NCBI GenBank assembly: GCA_020627705.1
Contig: JAHDGJ010000009.1
Location: 49,841 to 113,840 of the forward strand
Direction of reading: 5' to 3'
DNA: 64,000 bases
From: Saprospiraceae bacterium
Lineage (GTDB): Bacteria > Bacteroidota > Bacteroidia > Chitinophagales > Saprospiraceae
In this document: positions 1-9,536 of the stretch, in pieces
How the letters are laid out: every line of letters starts with the position of its first letter
How positions within the stretch are numbered: position 1 is the stretch's first letter
Translations under genes and position numbers: made by a program
Notes under the pieces: model-generated
Database searches by the model: none
The model's input: only the letters and a program-made list of their open reading frames with translations
Told to the model about the DNA's origin: nothing

Positions 1-1
1 T

Positions 2-346
2 GTTGAGCGTGTAGAATTTGCTCGACAAGAGGGCATAGTGCAAAAGGACAGATACCATGTTTTGTTTGAAAATACGTGTGAGCAGATTTTGTCTGACGAT
101 GCAGTATCATTAAACCAACATAAGATTGATTTTCGTTATGATCTTCATGCCTCCGAGTTTTGGATAGAGAATCAAAATCAAGAAATAAAATTTGAAATCA
201 TAGATTTTCTGGGGAGAAGGGTGATGGTTGGTACTGTTGGGATTGGAGAAAAGAAACATTTGTCACCTCTCGATCAGGGGATTTATGGGATTGTATTGGA
301 AGACAAAAAAGCTTCGCAAACAGAGAAAGTCATTAAACCTTATTAA
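2..346 (+). CDS. C-terminal end of a T9SS-secreted protein (partial)
   Basis: The frame is open from the left edge, so this is the last 114 residues of a longer protein. The tail has the beta-sandwich pattern of a type IX secretion sorting domain: FEIIDFLGRRV, then a Gly turn, then LSPLDQGIYGIVL and a short basic end. Such domains direct export through the outer membrane and are usually cut off afterwards. A GTG at 38 is internal and not a convincing start. The stop overlaps the stop of the convergent helicase gene. What the missing catalytic or adhesive part does cannot be told from here. Confidence 0.7.
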   Translation, partial: VERVEFARQEGIVQKDRYHVLFENTCEQILSDDAVSLNQHKIDFRYDLHASEFWIENQNQEIKFEIIDFLGRRVMVGTVGIGEKKHLSPLDQGIYGIVLEDKKASQTEKVIKPY

Positions 347-1584
347 GATTTCTTTTTTCTTTTCTTTCGGTTTTCGAAATCTTCTATTTCTTCCATTATC
401 GATTCGTAATCTTTTTTTCGAGATCTATGAATGTTTAAGGTTTCTTCGTAGTCTAGTTCAGAAAGTTTTATGATATCTATTTCCTTGCCAATGGTAGCTT
501 GGATTTCTTTGAGCATGGCCTTTTCTTCAGGAGCACAAAAAGAATAGGCAAAGCCTTTTTTATTAAAACGACCTGTTCTTCCCACTCGATGCACATAGTT
601 TTCTGGTTCTGTTGGCAGATCATAGTTGATTACCAAATCAATGGAAGGAACATCTATGCCTCGAGCAATGACGTCAGTGCCTATGAGCATTCCTGATTCG
701 GCCGCTGCAAACTCCTTTAAAATTTGTTCTCGTTGGGATTGGCTTTTGTCTCCATGAATAAAATGACTGGTAATTCCAACTCTATTCATTGCAGCATGCA
801 CTCTTTCGCAGCGGACTTTAGTGCGGGTAAAAACTAAAATTTTTGAAGTTTTATTTTCTTGATATACACGTTCGAGGAAAAACCTTTTGTGATCCATTTC
901 TACCATCATTACTTTATGATTGACATTAACGGATACAGGGTTGTCAGGAGAAAATTGTATACGAATCGCGTTTTGCTTTACAATTTTGTAAGCCGTCTTT
1001 TTTATTTCTTGGTTGATGGTCGCAGAGAAAAACAAAGTTTGTCTTCGTTTTGGGATTTTTCGAAGGATATCATAAATGTCTTTCAAAAAACCTATTTCCA
1101 ACATGTGATCCGCTTCATCCAAGATTAGAATTCTAACATCTTTGGTTACAAGTGCACCTTGTGCAATCAGATCAAACATCCGACCTGGCGTCGCGATCAA
1201 CAAATCTACTCCTTGCTGTAATGCATGAATTTGAGGTTCTTGAGAAACGCCTCCAATAATGGCCTGCGTTTTTAGCTTAAGGTTTTTAGTAAAGGATCGT
1301 GCTACCTTTTCACATTGCAAAGCCAGTTCGTGAGTTGGCACCATGACTAGGGCAATAGGGTACTTAGAATACTTGTCTTTCTTTTTTTGCTTAAGTATCA
1401 GTTCGATGACCGGGATGAGAAAAGCAGCTGTTTTACCAGTTCCAGTTTGCGCGATGGCCAACAGATCCTCGCCCTTCAAAATACTTGGTATACATTTATA
1501 TTGTATATCTGTTGGACGTTTGAAACCCAATTCGTCCAAGGCAGATTTCAAGCGATCGTTTATCGGATACTTTTCAAATTTCAT
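343..1584 (-). CDS. DEAD-box RNA helicase (RhlE-like)
   Basis: ATP-dependent RNA helicase of 413 residues. All core motifs are visible in order: Q motif GFKRPTDIQ near residue 20, Walker A AQTGTGKT (45-52), PTHEL (83-87, where PTREL is usual), TPGR (132-135), DEAD (156-159), SAT (187-189) and HRVGRTGR in the second RecA domain. The C-terminus is a short, highly basic Lys/Arg tail, as in RhlE-type helicases that act on ribosome assembly or mRNA turnover. The start codon overlaps the stop of the upstream hydrolase gene as ATGA, so translation is probably coupled. The exact subfamily is not certain. Confidence 0.93.
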   Translation of the reverse strand: MKFEKYPINDRLKSALDELGFKRPTDIQYKCIPSILKGEDLLAIAQTGTGKTAAFLIPVIELILKQKKKDKYSKYPIALVMVPTHELALQCEKVARSFTKNLKLKTQAIIGGVSQEPQIHALQQGVDLLIATPGRMFDLIAQGALVTKDVRILILDEADHMLEIGFLKDIYDILRKIPKRRQTLFFSATINQEIKKTAYKIVKQNAIRIQFSPDNPVSVNVNHKVMMVEMDHKRFFLERVYQENKTSKILVFTRTKVRCERVHAAMNRVGITSHFIHGDKSQSQREQILKEFAAAESGMLIGTDVIARGIDVPSIDLVINYDLPTEPENYVHRVGRTGRFNKKGFAYSFCAPEEKAMLKEIQATIGKEIDIIKLSELDYEETLNIHRSRKKDYESIMEEIEDFENRKKRKKKS

Positions 1585-2807
1585 ATTTCCTGATTCGAAT
1601 CTTCAACCGCAAAATCTTGAGCAATCCTCTTAAACATAGCCAAATGCATGTCCTTAGTTAACCCCCCTTGAGTTTTAAAATGATGATTGGCTGATAGTTT
1701 GGCGATCAGCAGATTTGACTTAGGTTGCATATAGACAAATTGATTGTAAATCCCGACCATAAAAAAATCGCCTTCATCAATCTGAGGTACCCAAATTTGA
1801 TACCCATAGCCGTGATGATTGCTGGATAAGGCAGTTTGGTTTGGTTGCAAATGAGGTTTTGAAGTATCCAAAGATTTGTTAATCCATTCCTTCGAAACAA
1901 TTTGTTTGTTGTTAAATATCCCCTCCTTTAAATATACCGCACCCAATTTGGCATAATCTCTAAGTGTTGCATTTAGACCTCCTAGTGCCAATTCTAATCC
2001 TTCATTGTCTACAATCCATTGTGCGTCATGCTCCATTCCCAAGGGATCCCAAATCCATTCTTTGGTTAATTGTGTCAAGGACTTTCCAGTAAGTTTAATC
2101 AACAAAATACCCAAGACCTGAGTATCAATGCTCACATAATGATTAAAGGTGCCAGGAGGTCGTTGATTTTGTAAGCTTTTAGCGAAACCCTCTAGGGAAG
2201 ACCCTTTGGCAAAGGCCCTTCCAAATTTATTTATATCCGAATTGAAATCTCCATAATCCTCGTCAAACTTGACACCTGAACTCATCTGCAATAGATCTTC
2301 AATTTTTACTTTGTCATAGGCAGTTCCTTTAAACTGCGGCAAATATTTGGTAACCTCATCTTGCGGCGAATAGAGTCCTTTGTCGTAGGCTATCCCCAAC
2401 ATCAGTGCAACCAATGATTTGGACATTGACCATGATATATGGCTCTCATCTTCCTTCAAATCATTGTCGTACTGCTCTAATACAATCGTATCATTATGAA
2501 TGACCAACAGGCCTTCAGTTCTGGTTTGATTCAAATAAGCCTGAAGATCAATTCGATCATCTTTAAAGGTGAATTCACTCGGAAGAGCATAGGAAGGTTG
2601 TTTCGTAAATTCAAAGGGCTGGTCAGATTTTGATATGTTTTGAGTGGGATAATCCAAATGCATGTTTTGAAAGTTTTGGACGATCACATCCTCATCAAAA
2701 AGATGCATAGTATGGAATAAACGATCAATTGTTTTCCACTTAAATAAGGCAATAATTACCAAGAAGAACAAGGTCCATAAAAAGAATCGGACAATAGATT
2801 TTTTCAT
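1581..2807 (-). CDS. Membrane-anchored serine hydrolase, beta-lactamase class C family
   Basis: The 408-residue protein has an N-terminal membrane segment (about residues 8-23) and a beta-lactamase/penicillin-binding-protein fold. The catalytic Ser-x-x-Lys is SMSK at 127-130, followed by the long helical region and a YGYQIW strand typical of class C esterases. Family members include D-aminopeptidases, esterases and beta-lactamases, so the substrate is open; resistance should not be assumed. It is the first gene of a two-gene unit with the helicase (ATGA overlap). The functional link between the two is not obvious. Confidence 0.85.
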   Translation of the reverse strand: MKKSIVRFFLWTLFFLVIIALFKWKTIDRLFHTMHLFDEDVIVQNFQNMHLDYPTQNISKSDQPFEFTKQPSYALPSEFTFKDDRIDLQAYLNQTRTEGLLVIHNDTIVLEQYDNDLKEDESHISWSMSKSLVALMLGIAYDKGLYSPQDEVTKYLPQFKGTAYDKVKIEDLLQMSSGVKFDEDYGDFNSDINKFGRAFAKGSSLEGFAKSLQNQRPPGTFNHYVSIDTQVLGILLIKLTGKSLTQLTKEWIWDPLGMEHDAQWIVDNEGLELALGGLNATLRDYAKLGAVYLKEGIFNNKQIVSKEWINKSLDTSKPHLQPNQTALSSNHHGYGYQIWVPQIDEGDFFMVGIYNQFVYMQPKSNLLIAKLSANHHFKTQGGLTKDMHLAMFKRIAQDFAVEDSNQEI

Positions 2808-2863
2808 GAGGACAAATTAGCAAGAATTAGAGTTATAAAAGCATTCTGACCTGAGGGTAATAA

Positions 2864-2871
2864 TATATTTG
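2864..2871 (+). promoter_or_regulatory. Bacteroidota -7 promoter element
   Basis: TATATTTG matches TAnnTTTG exactly. The expected transcription start is about five bases downstream, giving a leader of roughly 23 bases before the ATG at 2899. This supports that ATG over the TTG at 2869, which lies inside the element. Confidence 0.5.
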
Positions 2872-2898
2872 TGTCTCAAAACCATTTTTGCACTCAGA

Positions 2899-4566
2899 AT
2901 GACGCTAAAAAGAATAATCCATTTTATATTTTTTACATTGTTTGGTATTGTTCTCATTGCACAATCCGAAAATACAATTGGATTGTTAAGTTACAATCAT
3001 ACAAAATCCTATGATGGTTATACCTTGCTATACCCACACAACCAATCCACTGTTTTTTTAATTGACAATTGTGGGCAATATGTACACACATGGATCGACA
3101 GTTCTAATTTCCGACCCGGAAATACTGCCTACTTATTGAAAAATGGCAATTTGGTAAAAACCAAAAGAGACAAAGATGCTACTGGAAGTCAACCTATTTG
3201 GGCTGGAGGAGGAGGAGAGATTGTAGAAGTTCGTTCATGGGACAATGAGTTGCTTCATTCGTTTGAGCTCAACAATGACTCCTATCGCTTGCATCATGAT
3301 ATTGCTGTTATGCCCAATGGCAACGTCTTGTTGGTAGCGTGGGAAAGAAAAGATTCTTTGGACTGCGTCGAATCCGGTAGAAATCCTTCATTCTTGCCTG
3401 ATAATGAAATTTGGTCCGAAGTGATTTTCGAATGGAATCCAACACAGGACTTAATCGTTTGGCAATGGCATGCATGGGATCATTTGGTACAGGATTTTGA
3501 CAGCAGTAAAAATAACTTTGGTGTAGTAAGTGAGAAGATTCATAAAATAAACCTAAATCATTTCATTAATGACGGGACTGCTGATTGGTTGCATATTAAT
3601 TCGATAGACTATAATCCTATTCTAGATCAAATTATGTTAAGTGTCCCATATTTTGATGAAGTTTGGATTATTGATCACAGTACTTCAACCGAAGAGGCTG
3701 CAAGCAGCACAGGAGGGAATATGAATTTAGGTGGTGATCTTTTGTACCGAATTGGCAATGCTTCAACATATGGCTTGGATGATCAAGATCAGCTCTTGTT
3801 TTTTCAACATGACGCACATTGGGTCAACGAATTTGTAGAACCCTCAAACCCTTATTTTGATCATGTAGTAGTGTTTAATAATCGGGTAGGTGAAGACTAT
3901 TCTTCAATAGAATTATTTAAAACCTCTTGGGACATGTATGAAGCAAAGTATGTCGTATCAAATAATTCTTTTGAACCCTTTTCTTTTGAGCAAACAATTA
4001 CTCATCCTAATCCTCAATCTTTTTATTCTACCGGTTTGTCTAGTGCGCAAGTATTACCCAACGGAAATATTCTGGCTACTAGCGGACGACAAGGGTATTT
4101 GGTGGAATTAACACCAAGTAATGAGGTCGTATGGGAATATATAACGCCGTTTGTTGCAGGCAATACAGCAAATCAGGGGGATGAGCTTGACTTAAATGAT
4201 AACCTTACTTTTCGTGCATTTAGATACCCCATGAACTATGAAGCTTTTATAGACAAGGATTTATCAGTCAAAGGTTGGATCGAAAATAATCCAAATGAGG
4301 ACTATTGTGATCGATTGGTGTCCAGCATGGAAGTGAATGAGGACGTTTTTTTTATTTCTCCTAATCCCGCAAACAACATATTAAGAATAGAATGGAATTC
4401 TGGTCAAAAATTTGAAGGTGAAATTTATGATTTACTAGGAAGAAAACATTTGTCTTTTGAAGCGGTTGGAGGAAACTATTACCTAGATATTTCTTCTTTA
4501 CTTCCGCAGATATATTTAATGCGTGCAAATGGTAAGTCTGTTACCAAACTGTTTAAAAGAGGATAA
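2899..4566 (+). CDS. Arylsulfotransferase-like beta-propeller protein with T9SS sorting domain
   Basis: Secreted protein of 555 residues. The ATG at 2899 gives a clean signal peptide (basic start, hydrophobic core, ALIAQS-like end); an upstream in-frame TTG would put ten extra residues in front. The body resembles the arylsulfotransferase (ASST, PF05935/PF14269) propeller: repeated blade motifs such as VFLIDNCGQYVHTW, HHDIAVMPNGNVLLVAWE and AQVLPNGNILATSGRQG. The last ~75 residues are a T9SS type A sorting domain (ISPNPANNILRIE ... YDLLGRK). Whether it transfers sulfate or is only a structural relative is unknown. It stands alone, with its own promoter element. Confidence 0.8.
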   Translation: MTLKRIIHFIFFTLFGIVLIAQSENTIGLLSYNHTKSYDGYTLLYPHNQSTVFLIDNCGQYVHTWIDSSNFRPGNTAYLLKNGNLVKTKRDKDATGSQPIWAGGGGEIVEVRSWDNELLHSFELNNDSYRLHHDIAVMPNGNVLLVAWERKDSLDCVESGRNPSFLPDNEIWSEVIFEWNPTQDLIVWQWHAWDHLVQDFDSSKNNFGVVSEKIHKINLNHFINDGTADWLHINSIDYNPILDQIMLSVPYFDEVWIIDHSTSTEEAASSTGGNMNLGGDLLYRIGNASTYGLDDQDQLLFFQHDAHWVNEFVEPSNPYFDHVVVFNNRVGEDYSSIELFKTSWDMYEAKYVVSNNSFEPFSFEQTITHPNPQSFYSTGLSSAQVLPNGNILATSGRQGYLVELTPSNEVVWEYITPFVAGNTANQGDELDLNDNLTFRAFRYPMNYEAFIDKDLSVKGWIENNPNEDYCDRLVSSMEVNEDVFFISPNPANNILRIEWNSGQKFEGEIYDLLGRKHLSFEAVGGNYYLDISSLLPQIYLMRANGKSVTKLFKRG

Positions 4567-4586
4567 ATAATACATCTTTAAATACT

Positions 4587-4594
4587 TACATTTG
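4587..4594 (+). promoter_or_regulatory. Bacteroidota -7 promoter element
   Basis: TACATTTG matches TAnnTTTG exactly and lies 22 bases before the ATG of the TonB receptor at 4617. No clear -33 element is seen. Confidence 0.5.
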
Positions 4595-4616
4595 CTAGCC
4601 TAAACCAAATGATTTG

Positions 4617-6899
4617 ATGCAAAATCGATGCGCTCTAATATGTCTTTTTATTGCCTTTGGGTTATTTGTTCAAGCCCAGACAGGTACGTTGAGGGGACAT
4701 GTTTACGATAAGAACACCGGAGATCCCATTGTTTATGGCAACTTGATTCTTGAGGGTACTGATTATGGTGCCACGACTGATGTAAATGGCTTTTATAATT
4801 TCCCCTCTGTCGATGTAGGATCGTACACGCTCAAATCATCTTATGTCGGATATGAAGATTTTAACTCAGAGGTGACCATACGAGCAGGGGGCATTACCAC
4901 AAAATCTATTTATTTAGAAGAAAGCGGTGTTCAACTAGGTGTGGTCGACATCTCTGCAAAACGAGATCAAGCCCGAACCGAGGTACAGATTTCTAAAATT
5001 GAGGTAAGTCAAAAACAAATTAAGGCTCTGCCATCCACTGGAGGAGACGCAGACATCGTACAATATTTACAAATCCTTCCAGGAGTTGTGAGCACCGGGG
5101 ATCAAGGAGGTCAATTGTTTATTAGAGGTGGTTCTCCAGTACAAAACAAAATACTGTTAGATGGCTTGACCATTTACAATCCATTTCACTCGATAGGTTT
5201 TTATTCTATTTTCGAAACGGAACTCATTAGAAGTGTAGATGTCTTGACGGGAGCCTTTAACGCAAATGAAGGAGGGCGAATTTCTGCGGTAGTAGATATT
5301 AATACCCGTGAAGGAAACAGAACGAAGATGGGCGGTCAGCTTTCCGCAAGCCCATTTATGGTCAAGGGCTTGGTAGAAGGGCCAATAAAGAAATTTAAAG
5401 AAGGAGAGGGAAGTACCTCATTTGTGCTCACCGCTAAAAAAAGCATAATCGATCAAACCTCCAAAGAGTTGTATAGCTACGCTGCCAATCCAGACAGTAT
5501 CGGACTACCATTTAATTTTTTGGATTTCTACGGTAAGATAAGCTCGATTACAAGTAATGGAAGTAAGTTCAACTTTTTTGGATTCAACTTTACAGACAGT
5601 TATGAAAATCCTTTGATCGCAAACATCGATTGGAGGTCTTCAGGAGGTGGATTAAATTTTAATTTAATTCCTACCAGCAGTGGGATGATCTTAAATGGAA
5701 TGCTTGGATTTTCTAATTATGAGGTTAACCTTGAAGAAGATTCGGATGATCCACGACGGTCGTTGATTAACGAGTTGACCGCTGGACTAAATTTTACGGT
5801 ATTTGAGAAAAATACAGAATTCAATTATGGGTTTGAAATCAAAGGAATCAGGACAGAGTTTGAATTTACCAATCCTTTTAACCAACTACTAAATGAGTTT
5901 CAAAACACCACTGAATTTGCAGGATTTCTTAAGGTGAGACATGTGTTTGGCGATAAGTTTATCCTTGAGCCCGGATTTAGGGTGCAATATTATGCGTCGC
6001 AATCAAGCTTCTCTCCAGAACCTCGTTTAGGTCTAAAATATAACATCTCTGATGACCTGAGGTTTAAGGCAGCTGCGGGCTTGTATAGTCAAAATATTTT
6101 GAGCACCTCCAACGAAAGAGATGTAGTGAATCTTTTTAGTGGATTTTTAACTGGGCCAGAATCTGATGTTGCTGCTTTAGAAGGCGGTGTATTAAAAGAC
6201 AAGATTCAAAAAGCCGCCCATGTTATTGCAGGATTTGAATACGACGTCACGGATCAATTACAAGTCAACGTAGAAGGATATTTCAAGGATTTTAATCAGT
6301 TAATTGTTGTTAATAGAAATAAAACTACGGCTTCAGACCCTGACTATTCTTCCGAAACTGGAGAGGCTTATGGTATCGATTTTAGTGCCAGTTATCAAGC
6401 GCAAAAACTCTATTTATGGGGGACCTATTCGTATGGCTTCGTCAATAGATATGATGGGTTTCAAAAGTATCCAACCGTTTTTGATCGGAGACATAATGTC
6501 AACTTTTTAGCCACCTATAATATTGACGACGATGGGGATTTTCAAGTAAGTGCTCGTTGGAATTTGGGATCTGGTTTCCCTTTTACTAAGACTCAAGGAT
6601 TTTATAATTACAATCCTTTTCAAGATGGAGTGAGTACCGACTTTATACAAGATAATCCTGATGATGTAGGTATCCTTTATTCTACCGAAAGAAATGGAGG
6701 AAGATTGCCATATTATCATAGGCTTGATTTATCTGTAACCAAATTTTTTAGGTTTGGAGATGATCTTAATCTTGAGGCCGTGGCAGCTGTAACAAATGTG
6801 TATGATCGAGGGAATATTTTTTACTTTGATCGAGTGGCGTATGAAAGGGTAAATCAATTGCCTATAATACCTAGTTTGGCTTTAAAACTGAATTTTTAA
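4617..6899 (+). CDS. TonB-dependent outer-membrane receptor
   Basis: Outer-membrane beta-barrel receptor of about 760 residues. A signal peptide ending near VQAQ is followed by a carboxypeptidase-regulatory-like beta-sandwich (TLRGHVYDKNTGDPI ... VGYEDF), a plug domain with LFIRGGSPVQNKILLDG, and a long barrel ending in an aromatic-rich strand with terminal Phe (SLALKLNF). ATG 4617 is preferred; a TTG lies one codon upstream. No SusD partner is adjacent, so this is probably not a polysaccharide utilisation pair; it could take up iron chelates, cofactors or peptides. The ligand cannot be read from sequence. Confidence 0.9.
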   Translation: MQNRCALICLFIAFGLFVQAQTGTLRGHVYDKNTGDPIVYGNLILEGTDYGATTDVNGFYNFPSVDVGSYTLKSSYVGYEDFNSEVTIRAGGITTKSIYLEESGVQLGVVDISAKRDQARTEVQISKIEVSQKQIKALPSTGGDADIVQYLQILPGVVSTGDQGGQLFIRGGSPVQNKILLDGLTIYNPFHSIGFYSIFETELIRSVDVLTGAFNANEGGRISAVVDINTREGNRTKMGGQLSASPFMVKGLVEGPIKKFKEGEGSTSFVLTAKKSIIDQTSKELYSYAANPDSIGLPFNFLDFYGKISSITSNGSKFNFFGFNFTDSYENPLIANIDWRSSGGGLNFNLIPTSSGMILNGMLGFSNYEVNLEEDSDDPRRSLINELTAGLNFTVFEKNTEFNYGFEIKGIRTEFEFTNPFNQLLNEFQNTTEFAGFLKVRHVFGDKFILEPGFRVQYYASQSSFSPEPRLGLKYNISDDLRFKAAAGLYSQNILSTSNERDVVNLFSGFLTGPESDVAALEGGVLKDKIQKAAHVIAGFEYDVTDQLQVNVEGYFKDFNQLIVVNRNKTTASDPDYSSETGEAYGIDFSASYQAQKLYLWGTYSYGFVNRYDGFQKYPTVFDRRHNVNFLATYNIDDDGDFQVSARWNLGSGFPFTKTQGFYNYNPFQDGVSTDFIQDNPDDVGILYSTERNGGRLPYYHRLDLSVTKFFRFGDDLNLEAVAAVTNVYDRGNIFYFDRVAYERVNQLPIIPSLALKLNF

Positions 6900-6929
6900 A
6901 TAAAAACTGCGACAAGTTAGAAATAGTAG

Positions 6930-6937
6930 TATTTTTG
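6930..6937 (+). promoter_or_regulatory. Bacteroidota -7 promoter element for rpsP
   Basis: TATTTTTG matches TAnnTTTG. It leaves a leader of about 67 bases before rpsP, long enough for a regulatory structure, though I see no strong hairpin in it. Confidence 0.45.
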
Positions 6938-7008
6938 CACCGCTAAAATCTCTTCATTTGCTAGACAAACGAGAGGAGTATGGTTAAACCAAGTAAATTT
7001 TAAAAAAC

Positions 7009-7980
7009 ATGCCTGTAAAAATTAGACTCGCCAGAAGAGGTCGTACAAAAAGACCTTTTTACCACATTATTATTGCTGACGTAAGATCACCTAGAGATGG
7101 TCGTTTTATCGAAAAGATTGGTTCGTATAACCCAATGACTAAGCCTGCTACGATTGATTTAGATCGAGATAAGGCTTTTGATTGGTTATCTAAAGGAGCT
7201 CAACCTACCGAAACGGTGAAAGCAATATTGAAATTCAAAGGAGTATTGTATAGAAAACATCTTCAAAGAGGTGTTAAGAAAGGAGCATTGACTCAAGAAG
7301 AAGCTGATCAGAAGTTGCAAGAATGGATTGATGCGAAGGAAGCAAAAGTTGCTGCTCGTTTTGAAGAAACTAGAAAAGAAAAAGAGGCATTTTGGAAAAT
7401 GGTTTCAGGAGAAGCAAAGGCTCCTAAAGCCAAAGCTGCAAGTGAAGAAGATGCAGCACCATTTAGAGAAGATGCTACTCCAGCTGAAGAAGGGGCAGAA
7501 GCACCAGAAGCTGAGGAAGCAGCGCCAGTGGTAGAAGAAGCACCAGCAGCAGAGGTGACAGAAGAAGCTCCAGCCGAAGAGGCAGCTCCAGCTGAAGAAG
7601 CTGCACCAGCCGCTGAAGAAGCACCTGCAGTTGAAGAAACTAAAGAAGAAGCTCCAGTTGCTGAAGCAGTTGCTCCTGCAGTGGAAGAAGCACCTGCAAA
7701 GGAAGAAGCACCTGCGGCGGAAGCAGATGATTTGAAGAAAATAGAAGGCATTGGTCCAAAAATTTCTGAGCACCTAAGCGAAGCTGGGATTGCTACTTTT
7801 AGTGCTTTGGCAGAAAGTTCTGTGGACAAGATCAAAGAAATCCTTACTGCTGCAGGTCCTAGATACGCTGTTCATGATCCAACCACTTGGCCAATGCAGG
7901 CTAAAATGGCTGCTGAAGGCAAATGGGATGAGCTCCAAAAATGGCAAGATGAATCTGATGGTGGAAAACCAATAGATTAG
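7009..7980 (+). CDS. rpsP: Ribosomal protein bS16 with Ala/Glu/Pro linker and C-terminal HhH domain
   Basis: Residues 1 to about 85 are a standard bS16 ([18 protein letters not shown], then the SYNPM and KGAQPTETV segments), a small-subunit assembly protein usually of 80-100 residues. This one has 323. Residues ~85-140 are a charged helical extension common in Bacteroidota, ~140-240 are a low-complexity Ala-Glu-Pro linker, and ~240-323 form a helix-hairpin-helix module ([15 protein letters not shown], then [13 protein letters not shown] and a [10 protein letters not shown] helix). The same type of module is found at the end of bL21 in related bacteria. It lies alone with its own promoter; the usual rimM and trmD partners are not downstream. 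Confidence 0.93.
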   Translation: MPVKIRLARRGRTKRPFYHIIIADVRSPRDGRFIEKIGSYNPMTKPATIDLDRDKAFDWLSKGAQPTETVKAILKFKGVLYRKHLQRGVKKGALTQEEADQKLQEWIDAKEAKVAARFEETRKEKEAFWKMVSGEAKAPKAKAASEEDAAPFREDATPAEEGAEAPEAEEAAPVVEEAPAAEVTEEAPAEEAAPAEEAAPAAEEAPAVEETKEEAPVAEAVAPAVEEAPAKEEAPAAEADDLKKIEGIGPKISEHLSEAGIATFSALAESSVDKIKEILTAAGPRYAVHDPTTWPMQAKMAAEGKWDELQKWQDESDGGKPID

Positions 7981-8056
7981 TAAGTAAGCGAACAAATAAT
8001 CCTCGGAAGCGAAGATTACAAAATATTGGCATCATAGTGATGCAACATACTACCTT

Positions 8057-8095
8057 CGAAAACCTGATAAGGCTTAAAAATCTTATCGGGTTTCG
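8057..8095 (+). terminator. Stem-loop downstream of rpsP
   Basis: CGAAAACCTGATAAG pairs with CTTATCGGGTTTCG around a ten-base loop, allowing G-U pairs and a one-base bulge. There is no U-run after it, so it may be a processing or stabilising structure rather than an intrinsic terminator. Confidence 0.4.
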
Positions 8096-8135
8096 ATGTA
8101 TTAAGACATCTGTTCAAAATTAAATTTTCCTCGTT

Positions 8136-9515
8136 ATGGAATCGATAGATCAAAAATACCTCACTTCAATAGAATCGATAAAAAGTGGCATCCAAAATTC
8201 TGATTTGCTTTCCGCTTATTTGGACACGGAAGAAGAAGAAGATTACGCAAAACTTAAGGAATATTTCGAGCCTAAAATAAACGAACTTCACGAACAAGTG
8301 GCTAATGAAAATCCACTTCAATTGGTAGCATTTGAGAGAGAATTGTTTGATGAAGGTTTTGAAGGGCTTTATTTGCCTCGAATAATGGGCTATTCAGTAT
8401 TGCGAGGAGAGGTGAATGAACGAGTCAAATATATTCGTCCCCAGAATCATTTTAGAGATATTTTGGTGGCTATTTGCAATTCTGCCAATTTCGAAAATCT
8501 CAGAAATCGTATAGGTCAAACGGTTCAAGTGGGCTTTGGCTTAAGTAGTGATATTTGGATCTCCAACCTCAAAGGTTTATTCACCAATAAGAAAATTTTA
8601 GCTTTTCTGGATAGCCAAAGACTGGCAAAATATAGAGACGAAAAAAGTAGATTAACGGGTTTAGTAAAATTTAGAAAGCAATTTGAAAGCCTCAATTATC
8701 AAACTACATCATTTCCTGACAATGCTACGGATTTAAAATTGATGGCACCTTCGATCAAAAGTTTTTTGATCCATAGAGCCACAAAGGGTTTTGATAATTC
8801 AAATCTTACAGGACCGATAGCAGGTTTAATTGAAAATGACTTATTTGTAGGTTCTAATGAATATGTCGAATTGATGTTGATTGTAGGCTTGTTTTACGAT
8901 TTGGATGCTTCTTCTAAATCATCCTTAACTAAAGCCTTGGATGTATTGAGAGAGGACAACGAATTTCCTCAGAAATTCTTTGCGCAATACAACGGCCTTT
9001 TGGAGGAGGGCATTGGACTTACCCCTGCAATGGATAAGCGATTTTCCGAAATCATTAGTCGAACTAAATCTGATGCTTTAACAGATTTTTACGAAGTGAT
9101 GGATGTGGTGCATACCAAGGGATATATTCATGAGGATTCGATTGAAGTCGTTAGAGGATTTTACGACAATCACGAAGGGCTTTCTGTTTATAACGAGTGT
9201 TTGAGAAAGCAGATAATGAATAGTTTCGAAGGCTTTTTGAGTAACCTACCAGAGGAGAGTTATACAGAATACTACGAAATCAACAAGACTTTTATTCAGT
9301 ATATGGATATCTTCTCAAACCAAGAGTTTAACCAAAAGGTAAAACAAATCAGTTTGAAGTATATCAAGAAATTAAAGAAAAGATATACGGATAAGAGAGG
9401 TAAAGATTATCAAGACATCAAAAAGTTTGTTAAATCCACCTTTACAGATTTAGGTTTCATGACAGAAAAGCAAATTGTCGAATTGTTTAAAACAAAACGT
9501 AAGCCTAAAGCATAA
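8136..9515 (+). CDS. Uncharacterised 459-residue helical protein
   Basis: I do not recognise this family. The protein is cytosolic by appearance (no signal peptide or membrane segment), acidic at the N-terminus (run EEEEDY near residue 33), largely alpha-helical, and ends in a Lys/Arg-rich tail (IKKLKKRYTDKRG ... KTKRKPKA) that could bind nucleic acid or membrane lipids. The helices have no obvious repeat unit. It is followed 21 bases later by an EI24-type membrane protein on the same strand, so the two are probably co-transcribed. No function is proposed. Confidence 0.75.
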   Translation: MESIDQKYLTSIESIKSGIQNSDLLSAYLDTEEEEDYAKLKEYFEPKINELHEQVANENPLQLVAFERELFDEGFEGLYLPRIMGYSVLRGEVNERVKYIRPQNHFRDILVAICNSANFENLRNRIGQTVQVGFGLSSDIWISNLKGLFTNKKILAFLDSQRLAKYRDEKSRLTGLVKFRKQFESLNYQTTSFPDNATDLKLMAPSIKSFLIHRATKGFDNSNLTGPIAGLIENDLFVGSNEYVELMLIVGLFYDLDASSKSSLTKALDVLREDNEFPQKFFAQYNGLLEEGIGLTPAMDKRFSEIISRTKSDALTDFYEVMDVVHTKGYIHEDSIEVVRGFYDNHEGLSVYNECLRKQIMNSFEGFLSNLPEESYTEYYEINKTFIQYMDIFSNQEFNQKVKQISLKYIKKLKKRYTDKRGKDYQDIKKFVKSTFTDLGFMTEKQIVELFKTKRKPKA

Positions 9516-9536
9516 TTCGCTTTACAACGCTGAATC

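Noticed and set aside
1581-2807. Antibiotic-resistance beta-lactamase
   Set aside because: Only the general serine hydrolase fold is seen; most relatives are esterases or peptidases.
7308-7835. A 175-residue Ala/Ser-rich frame on the minus strand inside rpsP
   Set aside because: It is the antisense image of the Ala/Glu/Pro linker codons; low complexity, no start context, and the bS16 frame is certain.
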